Positions 8,730 through 16,620 of a stretch of 64,000 nucleotides of DNA are shown piece by piece. Below the pieces are notes generated by a model. It ran no database searches, was not told the DNA's origin, and worked only from the letters and a program-made list of their open reading frames with translations. Numbering within the stretch: position 1 is the first letter of the stretch; every line of letters starts with the position of its first letter. Origin of the DNA: Candidatus Eisenbergiella merdigallinarum (GTDB lineage Bacteria > Bacillota > Clostridia > Lachnospirales > Lachnospiraceae); the NCBI GenBank assembly GCA_019119355.1, contig DWXE01000010.1, positions 1-64,000 of the forward strand. Direction: 5' to 3'. The position numbers and the translations under genes are program-made.

Positions 8730-10142
8730 ATGGGAACTTATCGATGCCAGGTCTGCGGTTACATATTTTCGGAAGAAAAGGAAGGGAAGCTTTTGTCTGA
8801 GCTGGATCGCTGCCCGGTATGCGGCCAGCCCGCCGACCGGTTCCTGCCGGCAGAGGAGCCGGAGAAGGAGGGCGGCGCGGCTTTGGAGAAGGGAGAAAAG
8901 GGAAAGGAAGAATCGGGCGGCCTGGCCTATGACAGCGCTTTTCTACGGCACGACGGTACGGACCGGTATATGGAGGAAATTCACAGGATGGCGGTGGAGG
9001 GGAAGACCATCCACGCGGCCATGAGCACGAAACAGAAGATGCCGTCCTGGGACGATATCCTGATTCTGGGGGCACAGCTCAATCCCATGCCCCTGCAGGA
9101 TGACGAGGCGGTCAATACGCTGACGGTGATCGGGAAAAATGCCAAAAGGCCCATGCTGCTGTCCGGGCCGGTCTATATTTCCCACATGTCCTTCGGCGCC
9201 CTTTCCCGGGAGGTCAAGATCGCGCTGTCGAAAGGGAGCGCCATGGCGAAGACCGCCATGTGCAGCGGGGAAGGCGGGATTTTGCCCGAGGAAAAGGAAG
9301 CCGCATACCGGTATATTTTCGAATATGTGCCCAACCGTTACAGCGTGACGGAGGAAAATCTCAGGACGGCGGATGCCATCGAGATTAAGATCGGTCAGGG
9401 CACCAAGCCCGGGATGGGAGGGCATCTGCCCGGCGAAAAGGTGACGGATGAAATCGCCGCCATCCGCGGAAAGGAAAAGGGGAAGGACATCCAGAGCCCT
9501 TCCAGATTCCCGGGAATCGAGACGAAGGAAGATCTGCGAAGGCTGGTGGATGAGCTGCGGCAAAAATCGGACGGAAGGCCCATAGGGATCAAAATTTCGG
9601 CAGGGCATATCGAGAGGGATCTGGAATTTTGCGCCTTCGCCGGCGCGGATTTTGTGACCGTGGACGGCAGAGGGGGCGCCACGGGCTCCAGCCCGTATTT
9701 CCTGCGGGAATCCGCCAGCGTGCCCACGGTCTACGCCCTCCATCGGGCCAGGAAATATCTGGATTCGATCCGTTCCGATATGGAGCTGGTGATCACGGGC
9801 GGGCTGCGCGTTTCCTCTGATTTCGCGAAAGCCATCGCCATGGGGGCGGACGCCGTGGCCATCGCCTCCTCGGCGCTGATCGCCGCCGCCTGCCAGCAGT
9901 ACCGCATCTGCGGCAGCGGGATGTGCCCGGTGGGCGTGGCCACGCAGGATCCGGAGCTGAGAAAACGGCTGTCCGTGGACGCGGCCGCCGCCAGGGTGGC
10001 GAATTTCCTGAACTGTTCCCTGGAGGAGCTGCGGACCTTCGCCCGGGTCACGGGGCATAAGAACCTGCACGACCTTTCCGTCTTCGACCTGTGCACGATC
10101 AGCAGGGAGATTTCGGAGTACACGGATATTCCCCACGCGTAG
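8730..10142 (+). CDS. Glutamate-synthase-like FMN enzyme with N-terminal rubredoxin-type domain
   Basis: 470 residues. The N-terminus has two cysteine pairs (CQVCGY and CPVCG, about residues 6-38) forming a rubredoxin-like iron site, followed by an acidic linker. The rest is the FMN-binding synthase domain of glutamate synthase: SHMSFGALS, GEGGILPEE, IKIGQGTKPGMGGHLP, TVDGRGGATGSSP, and the iron-sulfur cysteines of CGSGMCPVGVATQ near residue 400. It lacks the glutaminase domain of full GltB, so it resembles the short archaeal/clostridial type. Whether it makes glutamate or does other electron transfer is open. ATG 8730 follows AAAGGAGGATGGACG; a longer reading from 8673 lacks such a site. Confidence 0.88.
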   Translation: MGTYRCQVCGYIFSEEKEGKLLSELDRCPVCGQPADRFLPAEEPEKEGGAALEKGEKGKEESGGLAYDSAFLRHDGTDRYMEEIHRMAVEGKTIHAAMSTKQKMPSWDDILILGAQLNPMPLQDDEAVNTLTVIGKNAKRPMLLSGPVYISHMSFGALSREVKIALSKGSAMAKTAMCSGEGGILPEEKEAAYRYIFEYVPNRYSVTEENLRTADAIEIKIGQGTKPGMGGHLPGEKVTDEIAAIRGKEKGKDIQSPSRFPGIETKEDLRRLVDELRQKSDGRPIGIKISAGHIERDLEFCAFAGADFVTVDGRGGATGSSPYFLRESASVPTVYALHRARKYLDSIRSDMELVITGGLRVSSDFAKAIAMGADAVAIASSALIAAACQQYRICGSGMCPVGVATQDPELRKRLSVDAAAARVANFLNCSLEELRTFARVTGHKNLHDLSVFDLCTISREISEYTDIPHA

Positions 10143-10193
10143 GGCGGGGGCGGATTCGGGAGAACGGCGTCTGCGGGAATAAAGAGATTGAAT

Positions 10194-10227
10194 GGGGATT
10201 CCTTTTCGGAGGAGTCCTCTTTTTTTA
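10194..10227 (+). terminator. Weak terminator after the glutamate-synthase-like gene
   Basis: GGGGATTCC pairs imperfectly with GGAGGAGTCCTC around a TTTTC loop and is followed by seven T residues. The stem has bulges, so confidence is moderate. Confidence 0.5.
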
Positions 10228-10240
10228 AATTTTAATTCCG

Positions 10241-10256
10241 TACCCGAAATCCATAT
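10241..10256 (+). promoter_or_regulatory. Candidate operator, copy 1 (upstream of FAD oxidoreductase)
   Basis: TACCCGAAATCCATAT occurs here and again, base for base, at 13064-13079. In both places the element ends about 31-32 bp before a good -10 box that lacks a -35 box. This is where an AraC-family activator would bind; YesN at 16621 is the obvious candidate (inference). Confidence 0.55.
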
Positions 10257-10288
10257 CGCGTGCATTCCCCCTTTTGGGGTTTTGTTTT

Positions 10289-10294
10289 TATAAT
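10289..10294 (+). promoter_or_regulatory. -10 box for the FAD oxidoreductase gene
   Basis: TATAAT with no recognisable -35 hexamer 17 bp upstream, as expected of an activator-dependent promoter. It also argues that the CDS starts downstream, at 10314 or 10320. Confidence 0.55.
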
Positions 10295-10319
10295 GGCGGA
10301 AAGAAGGAGGAGAATGAGG

Positions 10320-13040
10320 ATGAAGCTGCCATTGATCGATGAAACGGAATGTCTGATTCTGGGAGGAAGCGCGGAGGCGCTGAAGGAGGCGTTTCGGCTT
10401 GCGGGAGAAGGCCGACGGGTAACGATGGCGATGAACGAAACTTTTCCGGCAACGGATCTGTGCGGAACGAACCGGTATTTTGAAAGGGAACGGCTGAACT
10501 GGCTCCCTCAGATGCCGGAGTTTTTATTCCAGGGAAACGGGGTGTTCCATCCGGATCGCCTGAAACGATATCTGGAGGATCTGTGCGCGCAGAAGGGAAT
10601 CCGGCTGTTCTATTTTCTGTGGAAAACGGAAATCTGCAGGCGGGAGGACTGGCAGCTGGTAAAACTGGCCGGAAAGGGAGGGCTTTTCGGGATCCGCTGT
10701 CGGGAGGTGAAAGAATTTCTGCGGGATGAAGAAGACGCTGCCTGTGAAATGTTCATTCGGGAAGGGAGTTCCCCGTATTGGGCGCTGTTTGGCGCGCAAA
10801 GGCCGGAGAAAGCGGGACAGAACGTCGCAGTCGATCTCTTCCGCTGCAGGCAGGCGATTTTGAAGGCGTATGCGCAGCAGAAAAAGGAACATCCCGACTG
10901 GAACCCGGGCAGATTCGCGGTCAGGGGATACGGAGCGAAGGACGGATCCGGGAACCGGGAAGAGAATCGGAAAGCGCTGCGCCGGGAACGGAAAAAGGTT
11001 CGGTTCCGGGTGGGAAACGAAATGCTTTTGTTTCAGAAATATCCGGTATCGGAGGAGCCCGACTGGATGTTCATGGAGGTCAGGGAATACGATCTCGTTG
11101 TAGCGGGCGGCGGCACGGCCGGAGCGATGGCAGCCATTCACGGGGCGCGGAACGGATTGAAAACCGTGGTGATCGAGCCGAATTATGAACTGGGAGGAAC
11201 CGGCACCGTTGGGGGAGTCACCTCCTACTGGTTCGGCAGAAGGTTCCGGGATGTCATGGAGATCGATGAGGAGGTCAGAAAAATCAGCGAAGGGTGCGGC
11301 CTGAAAACGAAGCCGGGAATATGGAGCGAATTCGAAGATTTTCACGCTGGGATCAAGGCTCAGGTCTATCTGAAAAAGTGCCTGGAAGCGGGTGTGGACG
11401 TGGCTTTTGGACAGATCGCGTTCGGCGCGGTTATGAAGGACGGAAACATGGCGGGAGTTGTGACGGCAGGAGAAGAAGGGAACGTGGCGTACCTGGGGAA
11501 AGCGACGCTGGATGCGACAGGGGACGGAGATATCGCTGTGGCCGCCGGAGCCGATTATGAAACGGGGAACGGTCGCGACTCGATTTCCTACTGGGCTTCT
11601 CTGGCGCAGTATGTATCGGGGGATGTCTGCAAAAACAATTTCTCCTGTACGCTGATGTCCGCAGATCCGGAGGATTATACCCGATTCATACTGGATGGAA
11701 GAAAGCTGGGGGGCGAAATCTTTGACCACGGGACTTATGTGAGCATGCGGGAAAGCAGGCACATAAAGGGAAAATGCAGGCTGACCTTACGGGATCTTCT
11801 GACTTTCCGGAAATATGAGGACGGACTGTATACCTGTTTTTCCAACTACGATCCGAAAGGGAAGGTTACGGCGGATCTCGTTTATGCGGGGATTCTTCCT
11901 CTGCAGGCCGCGATTCAGATTCCCCTTTTCGCGCTGGAGCCGGTGGACCGAAAGGGGAAACGGATCCGGGGGCTGTACGTTCTGGGAAAGGCGATCAGCG
12001 CATCGCACGATATCTTCCCCAGCATCCGGATGCAGCCGGATTTGATGCACCAGGGAGCGGCGATGGGAGAATTGTGCGCGGCTGCTCTGTCCCGGGGACT
12101 TTTGCCGGAGGATTTATCCGGAACAAAGATCCGGAAAACAGTGGCGGAAACTACGGGAGATTTTCTGGAAATGCCGGAGTGGAGCGATTTGCCCCGGACG
12201 ATGGCGGAGCGGATTGAAGCCGGCACCAGATCCCACTGGGTGGGTGTGCCGTTTCTTTATGAGGAAAAGGAACAGAATCCGTTGATCGCCGCCATGTGCG
12301 CGAATGCGGAGGAAGTTTTGCCGGTCCTGCGGGAAAGGCTTCTGAGGGAAACGGACCTGGAGCTTCGCAGCAGGCTGATCGGCTGCGCGCTGTGGCACGG
12401 AGAGGACGGATGGACGGAGGAATTCTGCGGGATGCTTTGCGGGGAGCTGAAAAGGAGCGCGGAAAATTTGCCGCTGCGGGAAGGATCCGTTCATTGCGTT
12501 CAGCTTCTTCCGGACCACGGCGCGATGCCGGAGACAGTCTATCGCCTCAATTTGCTGGCATGGAGCAAAAAGAAGTGCGTTTTGGAACCCTTTCGCCTGG
12601 TCCTTGGGCGGCTGGAAAACGGAGGAAGGGATTACGAAGATATCAGAAAGGGAATCTTTCATTACGTGGAAGCGTTCGCTTACGTGGCGGAGCGAACCGG
12701 CAGAAAGGAATTTTCCCCCATGCTGAAAAAACTGCTGTCCTTTGGGGAATTCCGGAGGGTTTTGGAGGCGGGAACCGAAGCGGCACCCATGGCGGAGCGG
12801 ATGGCCGTGCTGACGCTGTCCCTCTGTCGGGCGCTCGCCCGGATCGGGGAGAAGGAAGGATATCTGGGGCTGATCGCATTGCTGAAAAACCGGAGCGCTT
12901 CAATCTCATGTTCCGCCTGTCGGGAGCTGCGGCAGCTGACAGGAGCGCAGCATGGCCTGTGCCCGGAAAAATGGAAGGCGGAAATTGCGGAAAACGCCAG
13001 AGTGGGGAAGGAGCAGAGAATACGCGGGAAAACATGGTAG
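10320..13040 (+). CDS. Large FAD-dependent oxidoreductase (FAD_oxidored family) of a sugar-use locus
   Basis: 906 residues in three parts. Residues about 256-590 hold an FAD_oxidored core with a dinucleotide-binding motif (DLVVAGGGTAGAMAAI), an acidic strand end (VVIEPNYELGG), GTVGGVTSYWFG and DATGDGDIAV. The first 60 residues look like a worn copy of the same fold (CLILGGSAEALKEAFRLA, then a TDLCGTNRYF that lines up with TVGGVTSYWF). Residues about 640-906 are helix-rich with HEAT-like repeats. The start is taken at ATG 10320, 9 nt after AAGGAGG; ATG 10314 is possible. It leads the ABC permease, binding-protein and YesN/YesM genes, so it probably oxidises or reduces the imported compound, perhaps a sugar derivative. 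Substrate unknown. Confidence 0.78.
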   Translation: MKLPLIDETECLILGGSAEALKEAFRLAGEGRRVTMAMNETFPATDLCGTNRYFERERLNWLPQMPEFLFQGNGVFHPDRLKRYLEDLCAQKGIRLFYFLWKTEICRREDWQLVKLAGKGGLFGIRCREVKEFLRDEEDAACEMFIREGSSPYWALFGAQRPEKAGQNVAVDLFRCRQAILKAYAQQKKEHPDWNPGRFAVRGYGAKDGSGNREENRKALRRERKKVRFRVGNEMLLFQKYPVSEEPDWMFMEVREYDLVVAGGGTAGAMAAIHGARNGLKTVVIEPNYELGGTGTVGGVTSYWFGRRFRDVMEIDEEVRKISEGCGLKTKPGIWSEFEDFHAGIKAQVYLKKCLEAGVDVAFGQIAFGAVMKDGNMAGVVTAGEEGNVAYLGKATLDATGDGDIAVAAGADYETGNGRDSISYWASLAQYVSGDVCKNNFSCTLMSADPEDYTRFILDGRKLGGEIFDHGTYVSMRESRHIKGKCRLTLRDLLTFRKYEDGLYTCFSNYDPKGKVTADLVYAGILPLQAAIQIPLFALEPVDRKGKRIRGLYVLGKAISASHDIFPSIRMQPDLMHQGAAMGELCAAALSRGLLPEDLSGTKIRKTVAETTGDFLEMPEWSDLPRTMAERIEAGTRSHWVGVPFLYEEKEQNPLIAAMCANAEEVLPVLRERLLRETDLELRSRLIGCALWHGEDGWTEEFCGMLCGELKRSAENLPLREGSVHCVQLLPDHGAMPETVYRLNLLAWSKKKCVLEPFRLVLGRLENGGRDYEDIRKGIFHYVEAFAYVAERTGRKEFSPMLKKLLSFGEFRRVLEAGTEAAPMAERMAVLTLSLCRALARIGEKEGYLGLIALLKNRSASISCSACRELRQLTGAQHGLCPEKWKAEIAENARVGKEQRIRGKTW

Positions 13041-13063
13041 AGGGAAGGCATTATTTAATAGAT

Positions 13064-13079
13064 TACCCGAAATCCATAT
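13064..13079 (+). promoter_or_regulatory. Candidate operator, copy 2 (upstream of ABC permease genes)
   Basis: Exact copy of the 16-bp TACCCGAAATCCATAT at 10241-10256. It ends 31 bp before TAGAAT at 13111-13116. Confidence 0.55.
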
Positions 13080-13110
13080 TTTGAACATGGCGGAAAGCGG
13101 GGGAAACGGA

Positions 13111-13116
13111 TAGAAT
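13111..13116 (+). promoter_or_regulatory. -10 box for the ABC importer genes
   Basis: TAGAAT, 38 bp before the GTG start at 13155, without a -35 hexamer at the right distance. Its position relative to the 13064 element mirrors the promoter at 10289. Confidence 0.45.
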
Positions 13117-13154
13117 GACAGTGCAGAGACGGACAGGGGACGGGAGGTAAGAAC

Positions 13155-14075
13155 GTGAGCAAGAAAAAAGGAATGTCCTGGAGACAGATGAAAAGGGAAG
13201 GATATCCGGAGCTGTATGCGATGATGATTCCGGTGCTTGTCATCCTCTTCATTTTCAAGTATATCCCAATGAACGGAATCGTCATCGCATTTGAGGACTT
13301 CAACATTTTCGACGGAATTCTGGGAAGCCGGTTTGTAGGGCTGGAGAACTTCCAAAAGATGTTTTCCGACAGCGACTTTTTGCGGGCGCTCCGAAATACG
13401 TTTGCCATCAATCTTTACAAGATGTGTTTTTACATACCGCTCCCCATCGTTCTGGCGCTGATCATGAACGAGGTCGGAAAAAGGTTTCAGAGCGCCATGC
13501 AGACCATCGTCTATCTGCCCCACTTCCTGTCCTGGGTGATCGTGGGAGGGATTTTCGTGAATCTCCTTTCCGTCAACGGAGGCATGATCAACGAATGGAT
13601 CAAACAGCTGGGAGGGGAACCGGTGAAGTTCCTCTATGACTCGAAATATTTCATCCATGTGATCGCCTTTTCCGCCATGTGGAAGGAAGTGGGATGGGGG
13701 AGCATCGTTTACCTGAGCGCCATCGGATCCGTGGATCCGGAAATCTATGAGGCGGCCCGGGTAGACGGGGCCTCCCGGCTCCAGCAGATGATCTTCATTA
13801 CGGTGCCGAACATTACGTCCACCATCGTGCTGATGACGCTGATGTCCCTGTCCAATATTCTGGGGAATTCCTTCGAGCAGGTGCTGATCATGTACAATCC
13901 CGCGGTATACGACGTTGGGGATATCATCAACACCTATGTTTACAGAATCGGCGTGAACAACATGCAGTATGGCTATGCGTCGGCGGTGGGGCTCTTCAAC
14001 GGGCTCGTGGGATTTTTGTTCCTGATTGCGGCGAATTTTCTGTGCAGGAAATTTCTGCACAGGAGCATCTGGTGA
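13155..14075 (+). CDS. Carbohydrate ABC importer permease, LplB type
   Basis: 306-residue inner-membrane permease with about six transmembrane segments. The opening (YPELYAMMIPVLVILFIFKYIPM) and the EAARVDGASRLQQM coupling loop, which docks the ATPase (the EAA motif, about residues 197-210), are typical of the LplB/YtcP-like CUT1 family. The start is GTG 13155 with GGGAGG 8 nt upstream. It is followed after 14 bp by its partner permease and then by the binding protein. No ATPase gene is in the cluster. Confidence 0.92.
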   Translation: MSKKKGMSWRQMKREGYPELYAMMIPVLVILFIFKYIPMNGIVIAFEDFNIFDGILGSRFVGLENFQKMFSDSDFLRALRNTFAINLYKMCFYIPLPIVLALIMNEVGKRFQSAMQTIVYLPHFLSWVIVGGIFVNLLSVNGGMINEWIKQLGGEPVKFLYDSKYFIHVIAFSAMWKEVGWGSIVYLSAIGSVDPEIYEAARVDGASRLQQMIFITVPNITSTIVLMTLMSLSNILGNSFEQVLIMYNPAVYDVGDIINTYVYRIGVNNMQYGYASAVGLFNGLVGFLFLIAANFLCRKFLHRSIW

Positions 14076-14089
14076 AGGGAGGAATTCGG

Positions 14090-14965
14090 ATGAAAAAATC
14101 GAAAGGGGACAGAGCCCTGACCCTGGCGTGCGATCTGATTCTGATTCTGGTGGCTGTGGTTATCATCCTTCCGATCCTGAATCTGGTGGCGGTTTCCGTC
14201 AGCGAACAGACTCCGGTGATCAGCGGGAAGGTGAAATTCTGGCCCATGGGATTTCAGCTGGACGCCTATCGATATGTGATGGGCTCCAGACAGTTTTTTT
14301 CTTCCCTGTCCGTTTCGCTTTTCGTGACCCTGGCAGGGAGCGCTCTGGCCGTGATCTGCAGCGTTCTGGTGGCGTATCCGCTGTCAAAACAGAACCTTCC
14401 CGCGAGAAAGGCGCTGCTTCTGGCCTTCCTCTTCACCATGATGTTTAACGGAGGGATCATCCCGTCCTATCTGCTGATCATGCGGCTGAATCTGATCAAT
14501 TCCGTCTGGTCGCTGATTCTGCCCCAGCTGGTGAATGTATACAACCTGCTGATCGTGAAAAACTATATGGAAGCCCTGCCGGAATCCCTGGTGGAGGCGG
14601 CTAAAATCGACGGCGCCAGCCAGATGCGGATCCTGCGTTCGGTGGTGCTGCCCATGGCAAAGCCGGTGCTGGCGACTGTTTTCATGTTTTTTGTGGTGAC
14701 TTACTGGAACAGTTATTTCGACGCAAAAATGTACATAACAGAGCGGGAACTGATGCCCATTCAGCAGTATCTTCAGACGGTGATCTTCGAAGCGCAAAGC
14801 CCGGCCGGCGATTATGCGCTGGGCCCGGCGGAGAGCGTGAATGCGGCTTCGAAAAGCATCGTCAATGCCACGGTGGTGTGTGCCATGATCCCGATGGTCA
14901 TCCTGTATCCGACGCTGCAAAGGTTTTTTGCCAAAGGAGCCACGGCGGGGGCGGTGAAAGGGTAA
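14090..14965 (+). CDS. Carbohydrate ABC importer permease, LplC type
   Basis: 291 residues, about six transmembrane segments, with the EAA loop ESLVEAAKIDGASQMRIL near residue 180 and the characteristic start DRALTLACDLILILVAVV. It is the second half of the heterodimeric channel with the gene at 13155. ATG 14090 is chosen because GGGAGG lies 7 nt upstream; an upstream in-frame ATG at 14042 falls inside the preceding gene without a ribosome site. The C-terminal PTLQRFFAKGATAGAVKG is the usual ending of this family. Confidence 0.93.
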   Translation: MKKSKGDRALTLACDLILILVAVVIILPILNLVAVSVSEQTPVISGKVKFWPMGFQLDAYRYVMGSRQFFSSLSVSLFVTLAGSALAVICSVLVAYPLSKQNLPARKALLLAFLFTMMFNGGIIPSYLLIMRLNLINSVWSLILPQLVNVYNLLIVKNYMEALPESLVEAAKIDGASQMRILRSVVLPMAKPVLATVFMFFVVTYWNSYFDAKMYITERELMPIQQYLQTVIFEAQSPAGDYALGPAESVNAASKSIVNATVVCAMIPMVILYPTLQRFFAKGATAGAVKG

Positions 14966-15025
14966 TTATGCCTTTTTCGCCCGTGGAGATAGAAACTGAA
15001 GAATAAAAAAGAGGAGGAACGGAGT

Positions 15026-16558
15026 ATGAGCGGTATGCGGAAAAAACAATGGATTGCGGCCTGCATGGCGGCCGCCCTGATCATGGGAGGATGCCAGCCC
15101 GGGGGATCCGGGGAGACGGCGCAGACGCAGGAGGCCGGAGCGCAGCAGGATCCGGTCCAGGCGCAGGACGATCGGGAAGGGGAAGCGGTTTCCCTGAAAT
15201 ATCTGCACGTTTCCGAGAGTTTCGACCCGGAGACGGATTATACCAGGGAACTGATCAGGGATCTCCTGAATGTGGATATCATTCCGGAAATGGGAAATGA
15301 GGACGATAAGGTCAATCTGATTTTAAGCTCCGGTCAGGACTATGATATGATCAAGCTGACCAATCGCAACCTGCTGATCAGCTACGTGGAAAACGACGTG
15401 ATCTGGCCTTTGGACGAATATATCGATCAGTATCCGGATCTGAAAAATGCCTTTACGGAGGACGAGTGGGCGACAGTCACTTTTGACGGGAAAATCTATG
15501 CGATTCCGGAGACGAATACGGACGACGTGGAGTGGGGGTTTTCCATCCGCCAGGACTGGCTGGAAGCTTTGGGGGAAGAAATGCCGTCTACGCCGGATGA
15601 CCTGTACCGGGTTTTAAAGCGCTTTAAGGAGGAAGATCCGGGCAATGTAGGGAAAGAAAACGTGATCCCGCTGACCATGGAGGGAGATGTGAAATTCAAC
15701 GGGCTGGCCCAGGCGTTCGGGCTGGGACAATCCATCGACGATTATATTGAAAAAGACGGAAAGCTGGTTCCCGGAGTGGAGCAGGAAGGGGCGAGGGAGC
15801 TGGTCGCGTTTTTAAACCGGCTCTACGCCGAAGGGCTCCTGGATGCGGATTATCCCTCCAACACCAACGAAACGATGATTTCCAAAGTGGCGGCCGGTTA
15901 TGCGGGAGCATGCAGGATGACGCCCTGGGAATCCGCGGCACTCAGGACCCTGCGGGAAAACAATCCCGATGCGAAACTGGCTTTTCTGGAACCTTTTGAA
16001 ACGGAGGACGGGAGCCGGTCCATCGCAAACCGAAGCGGCCTGAAGGGATTTCTGATCGTTCCCAAAGCATCCGACAGGGCCGCAGAAGTGGTGAAGTACT
16101 GCAACGATTTTCTTGCGGAAGAGAATTTTACGAGGCTGATCGTTGGGGAAGAAGGGGTCAGCTATACCGTCGAAGACGGAAAATACATGCCCATCCTGCC
16201 GGAGTTCGACAAATTTAACAAGGGACGATGGTTTTATCCCACCAATGTCGGAGAACGGTATACGCCTCTGTTTGGAGCGCGCGCCCATAAAGAAGCGGAA
16301 ATGGGAGAATTGTGGGACGATATCAACGCGAAGTGCGGGCAGTACAGCTACGATCCGATCCTCAATTACGCGCCCACCATGGACGGCGAAACGGAGGCGC
16401 TCAAGCAGAGCTTAAGCGAATGGACGAAGGAAAAGGTGATCAGGATGATCATCGATCCGGCGGAGCTGGAGAAGTTCGACAGCTTTGTAGCGGAATGGAA
16501 GGAAAGAGGCGGAGACCAGTTGACGCAGGCTTATAACGAATGGTATCAGAACCGTTGA
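15026..16558 (+). CDS. Extracellular solute-binding lipoprotein, family 1 (LplA-like)
   Basis: 510 residues. The signal peptide ends in a lipobox-like LIMGGC, placing the lipidated cysteine at residue 23, followed by a Gly/Gln-rich linker. The body has the features of sugar-binding proteins: DYDMIKLTNRN, WATVTFDGKIYAIPETN and RQDWLEALGEEMPSTPDD in the hinge region. It would deliver substrate to the permeases immediately upstream. AGAGGAGGAACGGAGT precedes ATG 15026; ATG 15035 is an alternative. A stem-loop follows at 16564. The ligand is not predictable; relatives bind oligosaccharides. Confidence 0.92.
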   Translation: MSGMRKKQWIAACMAAALIMGGCQPGGSGETAQTQEAGAQQDPVQAQDDREGEAVSLKYLHVSESFDPETDYTRELIRDLLNVDIIPEMGNEDDKVNLILSSGQDYDMIKLTNRNLLISYVENDVIWPLDEYIDQYPDLKNAFTEDEWATVTFDGKIYAIPETNTDDVEWGFSIRQDWLEALGEEMPSTPDDLYRVLKRFKEEDPGNVGKENVIPLTMEGDVKFNGLAQAFGLGQSIDDYIEKDGKLVPGVEQEGARELVAFLNRLYAEGLLDADYPSNTNETMISKVAAGYAGACRMTPWESAALRTLRENNPDAKLAFLEPFETEDGSRSIANRSGLKGFLIVPKASDRAAEVVKYCNDFLAEENFTRLIVGEEGVSYTVEDGKYMPILPEFDKFNKGRWFYPTNVGERYTPLFGARAHKEAEMGELWDDINAKCGQYSYDPILNYAPTMDGETEALKQSLSEWTKEKVIRMIIDPAELEKFDSFVAEWKERGGDQLTQAYNEWYQNR

Positions 16559-16563
16559 CACAG

Positions 16564-16598
16564 GGAAAAGCAGGGCTGTGAGAGCAGCTCTGTTTTCC
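16564..16598 (+). terminator. Stem-loop between binding-protein and regulator genes
   Basis: GGAAAAGCAGGGCTG pairs with CAGCTCTGTTTTCC around a short loop. No T-run follows beyond the stem, so it may act as a partial terminator or a 3' stabilising stem, favouring a high level of binding-protein mRNA over the regulators. Confidence 0.5.
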
Positions 16599-16620
16599 GT
16601 ATTCCGGGAGGAGAGAGCCG

